In this document: in pieces, positions 33,767 through 41,832 of the stretch | Position numbering within the stretch: position 1 is the stretch's first letter | Layout of the letters: each line of letters begins with the position of its first letter | Source: a virus | Length of the DNA stretch: 64,000 nt | IMG/VR virus record: IMGVR_UViG_3300027973_000030 | Location: 1 to 64,000 of that record | Strand: one strand, 5' to 3' | Made by a program: the position numbers and the translations under genes | Notes under the pieces: model-generated | What the model was told of the DNA's origin: nothing | Database searches by the model: none | Seen by the model: the letters and a program-made list of their open reading frames with translations, nothing else

Positions 33767-34883
33767 AAGAGAAGAAATCCAACAAGAAGCTCTTGATATA
33801 GTTACCAAACATAAACGTTCAGGTCTAGCTATATCAATGGGTGTTGGTAAAACCTTAATAGGTTTGAAATATATAGATTTTTTTCAGAAAGCAAACATGA
33901 ATAAGCTTAAAGTGTTAGTAGTAGCACCAAAGCTTTCTATTTTTGATAGCTGGAAAGACGACTCTGTTAAGTTTAATATTTCACTTGATAATGTTGAATT
34001 TACCACTTACTTATCATTAAATAAATGTGATCCATTTATTTATGATATAGTTATAATGGATGAGTGTCACAGTTTACTAATTAATCACACTTTATTTCTT
34101 AACCGATATAAAGGTAGAATACTTGGTTTAACTGGTACACCGCCTAGACACTTACAATCTGAAAAAGGTAAGATGGTAAGTACATATTGTCCTATGATGT
34201 ATAAATACATTACAGATGATGCTATTGACGATAACATTCTTAATGATTACAGAATTATAGTTCATAAGCTTTCTTTATCTACTGATAACACAATAGCAGT
34301 AAATATGAAAGACAAACAGTTTTATACCTCTGAGCAAAAGAACTATGAATATTGGACTAAACGTCTAATGGAAGCACAGAGTAAAAAGATGGAACAAATA
34401 GCTTCTGTAATGAGAATGCGTACTCTTATGGATTTTCAAACTAAAGAGACTTATGCTAAACAGCTGATGCAAGATATAGAAGAGAAGTGTATTGTATTTT
34501 GTAATACACAAGCTCAAGCAGATAGAATTTGTAAAGATTCATATCATTCTACTAATCCAGATGCTGAAGACAATCTTCTTAGATTTAAAAACGATGAGAT
34601 AGATAAACTTTCATGTGTTCTTCAACTTAATGAGGGTGTAAATATACCTAATCTTAGAGCCGGCATAATTATGCATGCTTATGGTAACGAGCGTAAAAGC
34701 AATCAACGTATAGGTAGATTACTAAGACTTAATCCTAATGATACATCTATTATACACATACTATGTTATAAAAACAGTGTAGATGAACGTTGGGTTACAG
34801 AAGCTCTTAAAGATTTAGATCCTGCTAAAGTGAAACACTTTGATGTAAAAATTGAAACAGATGAATCAATCTTTTATAGGTAA
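33759..34883 (+). CDS. SF2 DNA helicase (SNF2/UvsW-like)
   Basis: A 374-residue helicase. Motif I is SMGVGKTLIG (Lys31), motif Ia VLVVAPK, motif II IMDECHSLL (DECH, residue ~99), motif III GLTGTPPR, motif V-like LNEGVNIPNLRAGIIM and motif VI NQRIGRLLRLNP with arginine fingers. The size and DECH box resemble T4 UvsW and the SNF2-type helicase of crAss-like phages. Acts on branched DNA, replication restart or recombination. Most likely part of the early DNA metabolism group with UNG. Confidence 0.9.
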   Translation: MSKREEIQQEALDIVTKHKRSGLAISMGVGKTLIGLKYIDFFQKANMNKLKVLVVAPKLSIFDSWKDDSVKFNISLDNVEFTTYLSLNKCDPFIYDIVIMDECHSLLINHTLFLNRYKGRILGLTGTPPRHLQSEKGKMVSTYCPMMYKYITDDAIDDNILNDYRIIVHKLSLSTDNTIAVNMKDKQFYTSEQKNYEYWTKRLMEAQSKKMEQIASVMRMRTLMDFQTKETYAKQLMQDIEEKCIVFCNTQAQADRICKDSYHSTNPDAEDNLLRFKNDEIDKLSCVLQLNEGVNIPNLRAGIIMHAYGNERKSNQRIGRLLRLNPNDTSIIHILCYKNSVDERWVTEALKDLDPAKVKHFDVKIETDESIFYR

Positions 34884-35256
34884 ACTTATAAAAAAGAATG
34901 GGAGACTAGAGTTTTCTAGTCTTGCCCAATCTAAACAGTTTGAATATTATGCTTCAGATGTACCAGATGGTATGATAGTAGAATGTTTTTACGAAATGAC
35001 TCATGATGATGGCACGCTTCCACAGCTAGCCAAACTTCATGTAATAATTAGACAGCTTGCCAATCATATTGGTGAGACTGCAGAGAATATGAAAATTCTT
35101 ATTAAAGATCGTGCTGGTCTTTGTATATCTAGAGAAGTAGCAGGTAGAGAATACTTTTTAGCTAAAAGCTTTGGTGAGTGTTCTAAAGAAGACTTATCGT
35201 TAGCTATACAAGCAGCTATGGAAATAGGTGAAGAAATTAATTTTCCGGTAGGGTAA
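34861..35256 (+). CDS. Unknown DNA-metabolism-region protein
   Basis: A 131-residue protein from MNQSFIGKLIKKNGRLEFSS; an ATG 9 nt upstream is also possible. It contains LAKLHVIIRQLANHIGETAE and ends KEDLSLAIQAAMEIGEEINF. The layout (basic beta start, then helices) faintly resembles NinB-type recombination proteins, but this is uncertain. It overlaps the helicase gene by 23 nt and the opposite gene tail to tail by 20 nt. Confidence 0.5.
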   Translation: MNQSFIGKLIKKNGRLEFSSLAQSKQFEYYASDVPDGMIVECFYEMTHDDGTLPQLAKLHVIIRQLANHIGETAENMKILIKDRAGLCISREVAGREYFLAKSFGECSKEDLSLAIQAAMEIGEEINFPVG

Positions 35257-35515
35257 TTTCTTTCTCTTCTAACTGTCCATCAGTTTCAGCTTTATCTTCA
35301 AGAGCTCTGATCAATAACACTACAGTGAATAAGTGAGCCATCCAGTCTTCTGTGATCTCTTTCTTTTCAATAATAGCAGTTTCAAATTCTTTAATTTGTT
35401 CATCAGTCTTGTCTTCTGTAAGATATACAAGAAGGTCTTTTAGCTTTAAATAAAAAGCTGTACCGATAGGGAGATGTATAATAGCATCACTCTTTAATAT
35501 TTTCATTTTTTCCAT
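35237..35515 (-). CDS. Lone minus-strand small protein within the early block
   Basis: A 92-residue helical acidic protein (MEKMKILKSDAIIHLPIGTA, then FYLKLKDLLVYLTEDKTDEQ). Its codon use and amphipathic helices look real. It ends inside the 3' end of the preceding plus gene. Being opposed to early transcription, it may need its own promoter in the 35 bp before the UNG gene. Function unknown. Confidence 0.6.
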   Translation of the reverse strand: MEKMKILKSDAIIHLPIGTAFYLKLKDLLVYLTEDKTDEQIKEFETAIIEKKEITEDWMAHLFTVVLLIRALEDKAETDGQLEEKEITLPEN

Positions 35516-35550
35516 AATGTAGATTTATTCTACAAATTTAATAAATTTTT

Positions 35551-36267
35551 ATGACTGAGACGATAAATCTTGAAGAAATAAAATGTAAGCTTATTGAGCG
35601 TCTAAAACCGTCAGGTTGGGCAGATAAGTTTAAAAGTTTTATACAATCTAGTGATTTTGATAATATACTAGAAACCCTATATAAACAAAGAGAAGACGGT
35701 AAACGCTTTACTCCTCCTCTTAAGCATGTATTTAATGCATTTCAAAACTGTCCGTTAAACGATCTTAAGATTGTTGTAATAGGACAAGACCCTTATCCAC
35801 AGTTTGGTGTAGCAGACGGTATGGCATTTTCTTGTGGTATCACTGGAAAACCTCAACCAAGTTTGCGTAACATGTTTGAAGCTATAGAACAAACAGTTTA
35901 CCAAGAGTTTCCTACGTATCAAGATCCTAATCTTGCACGCTGGGCTAACCAGGGCGTACTGTTATTAAATACAGCTCTTACCTGCGAGGTAGATAAGATT
36001 GGATCTCACGTAAATCTATGGCATGACTTTACAATGTATGTATTAGATATGCTCAACTTAACAAGTTCTGGTTTGATCTTTATGCTTTTAGGTAAGCAAG
36101 CTCAAGAACTAGAACCTTTCATCGGACAGAATCATTATATACTTAAAGCTTCTCATCCAGCTTCTGCAGCTTATACTAAAACAGTATGGGATTGTGGTGA
36201 TGTATTCAACAAAGCTAATGAGATCATTAAAGGTAATAATGGTCCTGAATTTACAATTAACTGGTAA
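35551..36267 (+). CDS. ung: Uracil-DNA glycosylase, family 1
   Basis: A 238-residue enzyme that removes uracil from DNA. The water-activating loop is VVIGQDPYPQFGVADGMAFS (motif A, GQDPYP in place of GQDPYH), followed by LLNTALTCEVDKIGSH, and the DNA intercalation loop KASHPASAAY (motif B, HPSP variant) near residue 207. Length is normal for family 1. UNG is common in crAss-like phages. It helps exclude uracil, together with nucleotide metabolism genes, and could also serve as a processivity partner as in poxviruses. Confidence 0.95.
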   Translation: MTETINLEEIKCKLIERLKPSGWADKFKSFIQSSDFDNILETLYKQREDGKRFTPPLKHVFNAFQNCPLNDLKIVVIGQDPYPQFGVADGMAFSCGITGKPQPSLRNMFEAIEQTVYQEFPTYQDPNLARWANQGVLLLNTALTCEVDKIGSHVNLWHDFTMYVLDMLNLTSSGLIFMLLGKQAQELEPFIGQNHYILKASHPASAAYTKTVWDCGDVFNKANEIIKGNNGPEFTINW

Positions 36268-36285
36268 AATTTTAAATACACAATT

Positions 36286-36702
36286 ATGGCAATCAACAAA
36301 GTAGAGATCTATGTATCTCAAATTCTAGAGGATTTAGACAATGGTCTAACCTGGTTAAAGAAAGACGACTTAGGATATGGAAGTATCCAAGATAAGTACA
36401 ATGCAAAAGAGCAACAGATCGCTATGATCCGTAAACATCCTGCTTTAAAGGATGCAGAAACTACAGTTACAGTATTTACTGTAATTGATGATACAAAAAA
36501 TAATAATAATGCAGGAACAACCACCAATGACACTAGTGTCAGACGAGATGAGATCAATTTGGAAAGCTTACCAAAGACTAATATCGGGGACACAAGATCT
36601 ACGGATACAAGCGTCATATCTCAAGGTAACAACCAGACTGCTATTAGAATCACAGCAGAGAGTGGTGCAGAATCCGACCTCGCAGCATTTGCAAACCTTT
36701 AA
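36286..36702 (+). CDS. Unknown protein with disordered C-terminus
   Basis: A 138-residue protein. The first 60 residues are helical (MAINKVEIYVSQILEDLDNG, then YGSIQDKYNAKEQQIAMIRK); the rest is Asn/Thr/Ser-rich and disordered (TKNNNNAGTTTNDTSVRRDE). It lies 25 nt before the MoxR-like ATPase and could be a partner of it. No family recognised. Confidence 0.6.
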   Translation: MAINKVEIYVSQILEDLDNGLTWLKKDDLGYGSIQDKYNAKEQQIAMIRKHPALKDAETTVTVFTVIDDTKNNNNAGTTTNDTSVRRDEINLESLPKTNIGDTRSTDTSVISQGNNQTAIRITAESGAESDLAAFANL

Positions 36703-36727
36703 CACACAACCCAAAAATACATTAAAA

Positions 36728-37864
36728 ATGTCTAAAGTAAAATCAATTACAAAAAAGTCTACGCAGGAAGTAAGAACTATTGATACATCATTAATCAATA
36801 AAGAAGAAGTATTTAAAATGCTAGCTCTAGCAGAATCTACAGGTTTACCCTGTTTATTAGTAGGTGCACCTGGCGTAGCTAAAACTAAAACAGTATTGGA
36901 TTATGCAAAAGCTTGGTTAAACAGAGATGGTAATATGACTGCACAAGACTTTGCTAATAAAATCTATATATTAGAGACTGATGAAGGTACTAAAGCATCA
37001 GAGATCAAAGGTATGCCTGATTTAGGTAAGTTATTTACTGAAAATATCTATGATCTTAATACACCAATTGCTGAAGCAGAGATTGTTATCATTAATGAGG
37101 TAGACAAAGCATCTTCAGCTATACGTAATGCTATGTTAGGTGTAATGAACGAGAAGTTCTTATTCAACGGTAAGCACAAAATCCCATGTAAGTGGAAGTT
37201 ATTCATTGCTACATGTAATGAAATACCGAAAGATGAGATTGGATCTCCTTTCTGGGATAGATTTATGTTAAAGCATACTGTTAACCGTGTATCTGCAGGT
37301 GAACTAGTTAAGTATTTTAACAAAGGGGCCCGTAACTACAAAGAAAAGTTTACAATTGGTATACCATCTAAAACTGAAATAGAGTCTTTAGAAGTACCAG
37401 TTAATAAGTTAGAAAAATATCTTGAGGTGGGTTACCAAAACAGTTCAGATCGTACGTTAACTTTCGTACCTAGTCTAACTAAAGCGGTATCATACATCTG
37501 GGACATTAGTATAGATAAAGCACTTGTGAAAACAGCACAAATTATGATTGGACAATCAGCAGGTTCTGAATTACAGAACAAGTTGATGTCTCCAGAAGTT
37601 AAAGCTGTTATGAGCAAAGTGGAAATGTTACATTCTCACAGTTCTAATGAGCAGTTAGAATTAGCTATTGCTGAAATAGAGAGCTTAATCAATACTTACA
37701 CTTCTCGTGGTATCATGGATGAAGGACAAGTAGAAGAAATAGAACTTTCTATGCAGTATATATTACAGAATCACCCTGCTCGTGTAGATAACCAAGGTTC
37801 AGAAGACTTTGAAGCTATGATGTCTGAATCTGAAGTAGAACAAGCCTCTGTTCAAGCTTTTTAA
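36728..37864 (+). CDS. MoxR-type AAA+ ATPase
   Basis: A 378-residue ATPase starting MSKVKSITKKSTQEVRTIDT; an upstream in-frame ATG at 36485 lies within the preceding gene and is rejected. Walker A is LLVGAPGVAKTKTVLDYA, with the MoxR-like GxxGxAKT form. Walker B is EIVIINEVDKASSAIRNAML, followed by a sensor-1 region (LFIATCNEIPKDEIGSPFWD with the typical ATxNP-like segment). MoxR ATPases work with vWA-domain proteins in complex assembly or metal-chelatase roles. The next gene encodes exactly such a vWA protein. Confidence 0.85.
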   Translation: MSKVKSITKKSTQEVRTIDTSLINKEEVFKMLALAESTGLPCLLVGAPGVAKTKTVLDYAKAWLNRDGNMTAQDFANKIYILETDEGTKASEIKGMPDLGKLFTENIYDLNTPIAEAEIVIINEVDKASSAIRNAMLGVMNEKFLFNGKHKIPCKWKLFIATCNEIPKDEIGSPFWDRFMLKHTVNRVSAGELVKYFNKGARNYKEKFTIGIPSKTEIESLEVPVNKLEKYLEVGYQNSSDRTLTFVPSLTKAVSYIWDISIDKALVKTAQIMIGQSAGSELQNKLMSPEVKAVMSKVEMLHSHSSNEQLELAIAEIESLINTYTSRGIMDEGQVEEIELSMQYILQNHPARVDNQGSEDFEAMMSESEVEQASVQAF

Positions 37865-37932
37865 CACAGGGTTATAGATTGATAGCCAATAACTTTTATT
37901 GGAAAGATTCAAATTTATATAAATACAATGAA

Positions 37933-37982
37933 CTCACTAGCAAGATGGACTTATTTTGTTCATCTGCTGGTGAGCTTTTTTA
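37933..37982 (+). terminator. Intrinsic terminator between MoxR and vWA genes
   Basis: CTCACTAGCAAGATG (37933-37947) pairs with CATCTGCTGGTGAG (37961-37974) with a G-T pair and a bulge, loop about 13 nt, followed by CTTTTTTT. It limits the level of the vWA gene relative to the ATPase gene unless a promoter lies in the short A/T leader (37983-38008). Confidence 0.8.
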
Positions 37983-38008
37983 ATTTATAATCCTTAAAAT
38001 AAATTAAC

Positions 38009-39526
38009 ATGGCACTGAAAAGTCTCAGTACAGGAAAGCAGTATAAGAATGTTTATACCATCCTAGAAAAAGTAAAGAAAGGAGAGATACAATCTCACTA
38101 TAAAGATACAGAAGGATTATTTGGTAAGCTTAACTTCTATAAAAAAGGAGATCTTATCAAACCTCACATGCATTATATAGATGAAGATAAACTTAGCTCA
38201 ATAGTAAGAGCTCATATTAATGATCCACAAGGAGTTAATACCGACTATAATAAATTTCAAAGAAGTGCTAGTTTTAATAAAATATCTGACGATAGAAAGC
38301 CTGATTTCCGTGCATTTTCTGAGAAATTAATAGAAACTTATAATAAGTTTCCTAAACATCTTAAGAATGACATCTTTAAGATGTTCTATCATAAAATGGA
38401 TAGACTAGACTTTGAAGAGCGTACAGATAAAAATTACGGTCAGTACAAATTTTTAGAAAGAGCTAACAATCCTGTTTCTAAAATTATGACAGAAACAAGT
38501 AATCTTAAGTCTTCAATTTTTGCAAGAAACTTAATGAGATATTTTGCTATGCAGCTAACTATGATGGAATATGTAGATCCAGATGCAGCAAAACAAATAA
38601 TGAATGGTCTTAATGGTAGTTCTGAGTTTGATAATGAAGACTTAGATAAATTAATGAAAGACATGCTTGATAATAAACTATCTAAAAATATGTTAGATGA
38701 TGCTGTAAAAGATGCAACAGAAACATGTAAATCTTTGGATGAAAGTATGCCTAAAGATATACAAGATAGCTTGTTTGAAAACATAAAAGATGGCGGTGGA
38801 GCTTCTAAAATAGGACCTGAGTATCTAAAACAGGTGGCTGAAGACATTAGACGTATTAATCTCTCTTTAGGTTCATTAAAAGAAAAGATTAAAAAACTTA
38901 TGGACAAATCCACGTCATACTTTAGTGCTAAAAAAGAGACTATATATGAAGACTTATTTAATTCTGATAATATATCAGCGTTAGATGATTATGTATTCTT
39001 ACATCCAAAGCTTAGAAAAGTAATGATAGAAGATATCATTATTAAAGACACTAAAGCTATAGGTAAGATTGATATATACATAGACATTTCAGGATCAATG
39101 TCTGGTAACTGTGGAGTAAAAGATAAAGATGGAAATAATATAGATAAGCTAGATTTCTGTAAAGCTTTTGCACTTAAGTTACAAGAACTAGATTTGTTAA
39201 ATAAAATCTACGTATTTAATGATCGTGTAAGAAGTTTAAAAACAGATATATTTACAATAGCTGCTTTAGGTACATCAGGCGGTACGTGCATAAACAATGT
39301 GGTTGAACATATCAATCAACATAGTACTAATGCATTAGTAGTGACAGATGCTGAAGACAGATGTCGTATATATTCCGACAAAGCTTTCTTTATAGGTATT
39401 AACGGTGCTAGATTTGATTACTTTAATGAATCAGTTATGCAACAATACTCTGATGCAGGTCAAGCAGTAGTCTTTGATGGTAGTAAAATCTATAAAGTAG
39501 ATAAAAAAGGTGAAGTTATAGGTTAA
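38009..39526 (+). CDS. vWA-domain protein, partner of the MoxR ATPase
   Basis: A 505-residue protein. The N-terminal 340 residues are helical and charged. The C-terminal vWA domain starts near residue 350: GKIDIYIDISGSMSGNCG carries the MIDAS motif DxSxS; ALGTSGGTCINNVVEH holds the conserved Thr; and ALVVTDAEDRC the third Asp. This resembles the CobT/vWA partner of MoxR/CobS-type ATPases, also seen in cyanophages. The pair could remodel a host or virion complex. The gene ends convergently, overlapping the barrel-protein gene by 11 nt. Confidence 0.85.
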   Translation: MALKSLSTGKQYKNVYTILEKVKKGEIQSHYKDTEGLFGKLNFYKKGDLIKPHMHYIDEDKLSSIVRAHINDPQGVNTDYNKFQRSASFNKISDDRKPDFRAFSEKLIETYNKFPKHLKNDIFKMFYHKMDRLDFEERTDKNYGQYKFLERANNPVSKIMTETSNLKSSIFARNLMRYFAMQLTMMEYVDPDAAKQIMNGLNGSSEFDNEDLDKLMKDMLDNKLSKNMLDDAVKDATETCKSLDESMPKDIQDSLFENIKDGGGASKIGPEYLKQVAEDIRRINLSLGSLKEKIKKLMDKSTSYFSAKKETIYEDLFNSDNISALDDYVFLHPKLRKVMIEDIIIKDTKAIGKIDIYIDISGSMSGNCGVKDKDGNNIDKLDFCKAFALKLQELDLLNKIYVFNDRVRSLKTDIFTIAALGTSGGTCINNVVEHINQHSTNALVVTDAEDRCRIYSDKAFFIGINGARFDYFNESVMQQYSDAGQAVVFDGSKIYKVDKKGEVIG

Positions 39527-40862
39527 TCTTAGATCCTATAACAGCAAAATATAACATGGGAACCTCGGGATTAGTAGAAATACTAGTCTTGAGTCCTATG
39601 TTTAACTTAAATCTCTTAGTAAAAGAGTAATCAAAACCAAAACCTGTAAGTATACCCATATCTGAAGACTCAGTAAAACTACCTTCTTTAGTAAGATATA
39701 TTAAAGGACTACCTGATAAATATATATCAGGAGATATAGATAACCGTTTACTTAGTGTAAATGGTTTAGTGTAGAATAATAAAATAGAACTAGTTAAACT
39801 AATTTGACTAGATGCATCTATCATTGGGTCCGGCTGGTACGCTGCTTCAGCAAAACTCAAAGTGTAATTGACACCAGTTACACCCCATTTTCCTAATGGT
39901 TTTATGTAAGCATATGTACCAAAACCAAACTTTGTACCGAAAGCATAAGCTGCTGTAAAACCAAAGTTAGATATACCTTGGAGTTTACCTTCATCAAAAT
40001 GCATTAAAGTATATCTAGAACTAATAGCAAACTGTTGTAGATTGCTCCACACCATACCGGTTACTCCCCAGGAAGATTGTCCAGTCATAGAAGACTGTGA
40101 TATCCCACCGGTCATAATAATACTGAAACTATTATCTAGACTTTGCCCACCAGTAAAGTCAGAGTTAAATAATATAGGATTTACTTTAGCAGGTCCCTTA
40201 GCGGCAGCTTTAGATTTAGATCCCCCAGATTTAGATGATGAACTTTTTGATTCAGATTTAGACTCAGACTTAGATTCTGAGCTACTTGATGAAGACTCTG
40301 ATTTAGAATCTGATGATGAAGAAGAACTTTCCCCGCTAGAGCTACTACTGCTAGACTCTGAGCTCGATCCTTGAGAATTGCTTGAACTAGAAGCAGAGCT
40401 ACTAGCTGAGGAAGACGCAGAAGAACTTGCAGATGAAGCAGCACTACTAGAAGCTGATGAGGCGGCTGAACTTGCTGCTGATGAAGCTGCACTAGCCGCA
40501 GCAGAAGAAGCTGCCGTAGAAGCAGCCGCAGAGGCTGCAGCACTTACTGCAGCAGAAACAGCACTGGCTGTAATCTGAGTACTAGTAGCTGTAGCTTGAG
40601 CAACAGAACAGGGAGATAACTTTCTATAATCTTCATAAACTTGATTGAGCCAACTATTAAAAGCCCCGCTCCTAACATCAGCAGACGTAAAGACTCTAGA
40701 CTTATTGTAAAAAACAATAACAGTACTACCAGTGATAGGGATAACAAACGTAGAGACCACTTTTGTACAAGGGTCAACAAATGTCTGTACAAGAGTTTGA
40801 GAGTATCCATAAAATGGTAGGATTACTACTAAAAATAGTAAAAATATAAACCGTTTCATCAT
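39516..40862 (-). CDS. Secreted Ser/Ala-rich protein with beta-barrel-like C-terminus
   Basis: A 448-residue protein in three parts. A clear signal peptide (MKRFIFLLFLVVILPFYGYS) is followed by a ~80-residue domain. Residues ~105-215 form a long low-complexity tract: Ala/Ser repeats (AASAAxSAASSAASSASSSA type) passing to Ser/Glu/Lys repeats. Residues ~225-448 alternate hydrophobic and polar residues with many Gly and aromatic residues (SWGVTGMVWSNLQQFAISSR; YAFGTKFGFGTYAYIKPLGK), as in outer membrane beta-barrels. Likely exported to the outer membrane of the host. The tract would act as a spacer across the periplasm or at the surface. Role unknown; it overlaps the CsgG-like gene by 4 nt. Confidence 0.75.
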   Translation of the reverse strand: MMKRFIFLLFLVVILPFYGYSQTLVQTFVDPCTKVVSTFVIPITGSTVIVFYNKSRVFTSADVRSGAFNSWLNQVYEDYRKLSPCSVAQATATSTQITASAVSAAVSAAASAAASTAASSAAASAASSAASSAASSASSSAASSASSSASSSASSSASSSSNSQGSSSESSSSSSSGESSSSSSDSKSESSSSSSESKSESKSESKSSSSKSGGSKSKAAAKGPAKVNPILFNSDFTGGQSLDNSFSIIMTGGISQSSMTGQSSWGVTGMVWSNLQQFAISSRYTLMHFDEGKLQGISNFGFTAAYAFGTKFGFGTYAYIKPLGKWGVTGVNYTLSFAEAAYQPDPMIDASSQISLTSSILLFYTKPFTLSKRLSISPDIYLSGSPLIYLTKEGSFTESSDMGILTGFGFDYSFTKRFKLNIGLKTSISTNPEVPMLYFAVIGSKINL

Positions 40863-41590
40863 TTAGTGAAGATTGCTTTCTTCACCATTCTATCTAAAAT
40901 ACGAGCACATGCTATATCTAGAGCTTTTTTCGTAGCAATAGAAATAGTAGATTGATTAAATTTTACAGGGTCTAAACTAGCGTCAGATAATCCTGATGTT
41001 TCTTTAGTACTTTTAGCTTCACCCAATCCAGAACCAGATATAATGGTACCCGTTTCAGCGTCAGTGAATCTCACTTGCAAACCGATACGAGTAACCATCA
41101 ACTGTTTTGTATCCCCCTTTATATACACAGATTCGTCTTCTGATATAGAGTAATCATAGCATTCTATAGTAACAAAGTACTTAGCTAGATTAATCTTACC
41201 ACGACCATCTAGTTTATTCTCAGATATCCCGGCAGCGGAAGCTTGAAACTGCTTCACCATACGGTTTTTAATCTCTGTTTTATCCTCAGTAAACTTGAAC
41301 CTATTAAGGTTCTCTAAATATTCCATAGATATGTTAGCTACGCCAAGACCTACACGCTTTTCTTTAAGCTCAGGGTATTGTTCGTACATCTCATCTGATA
41401 TACCACACTTAAGAATTTGTATAGGTATTTGCACACCTTCATAATCCATAAACTGACTAATGTCTATAGCTTTTTCAAAACTAGCTTTATAATTCTCAGT
41501 GGTAGTCTTAGCTATTTGTGAAAAACCAGTATGCCCTATTAAGAGCATACTGGATAGAAACACAAACCAAACAAAATATTTCTTAATCAT
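40859..41590 (-). CDS. CsgG-like secreted protein
   Basis: A 243-residue protein with a signal peptide (MIKKYFVWFVFLSSMLLIGH, cleavage after GFSQ). Residues ~125-240 match the CsgG pattern: KINLAKYFVTIECYDYSIS, then QLMVTRIGLQVRFTDAETGT, the DAxTGxI element and a long helix (ATKKALDIACARILDRMVKK). Classical CsgG is a lipoprotein that forms the curli secretion pore; this one lacks a lipobox Cys. It may form an oligomeric ring or help exported phage proteins. Neighbours are all envelope proteins. Confidence 0.7.
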   Translation of the reverse strand: MIKKYFVWFVFLSSMLLIGHTGFSQIAKTTTENYKASFEKAIDISQFMDYEGVQIPIQILKCGISDEMYEQYPELKEKRVGLGVANISMEYLENLNRFKFTEDKTEIKNRMVKQFQASAAGISENKLDGRGKINLAKYFVTIECYDYSISEDESVYIKGDTKQLMVTRIGLQVRFTDAETGTIISGSGLGEAKSTKETSGLSDASLDPVKFNQSTISIATKKALDIACARILDRMVKKAIFTK

Positions 41591-41808
41591 GTTTTTAATT
41601 TAGTAGAGTATTTGGTAAGTAACCAATATAGCAGCCAAAAGACCCCTGACAAGCAGTAGAATATGATATCTGTAGCCCAGAAGCTCCCAGTAATATTTAA
41701 GAGAGTCTTGAATAAAAGATCGTATCCTAAAGGTAGGAAGAACATTGCCAGCATTAAGCTGATATCTTTGAGAGAATTCACGCTCCGTAGTCTGTTTCTT
41801 TTGTTCAT
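41587..41808 (-). CDS. Small two-helix membrane protein, holin-like
   Basis: A 73-residue protein with two membrane segments, SLMLAMFFLPLGYDLLFKTL and FWATDIIFYCLSGVFWLLYW (residues ~17-36, ~43-62), and short charged ends. It overlaps the CsgG-like gene by 4 nt. The alternative frame at 41818-41600 starts with the phage-like hydrophilic MDPDEQKKQTTEREFSQ and stays open nearly as long, so the N-terminus is uncertain or a frameshift joins the two. Confidence 0.55.
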   Translation of the reverse strand: MNKRNRLRSVNSLKDISLMLAMFFLPLGYDLLFKTLLNITGSFWATDIIFYCLSGVFWLLYWLLTKYSTKLKT

Positions 41809-41832
41809 CAGGATCCATGGGAGTTAATTAAG

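Noticed and set aside
36485-36727. N-terminal extension of the MoxR ATPase
   Set aside because: It lies in another frame of the upstream gene (36286-36702), gives no recognisable protein, and the ATG at 36728 follows the usual A/T leader.
40195-40570. CRISPR-like or other DNA repeat array
   Set aside because: The repetition follows codons for Ala and Ser; there are no constant repeats with unique spacers.
40181-40578. Leucine-, glutamine- and glutamate-rich open frames over the Ser/Ala tract
   Set aside because: They are by-products of the repetitive codons of the secreted protein and have biased, meaningless composition.
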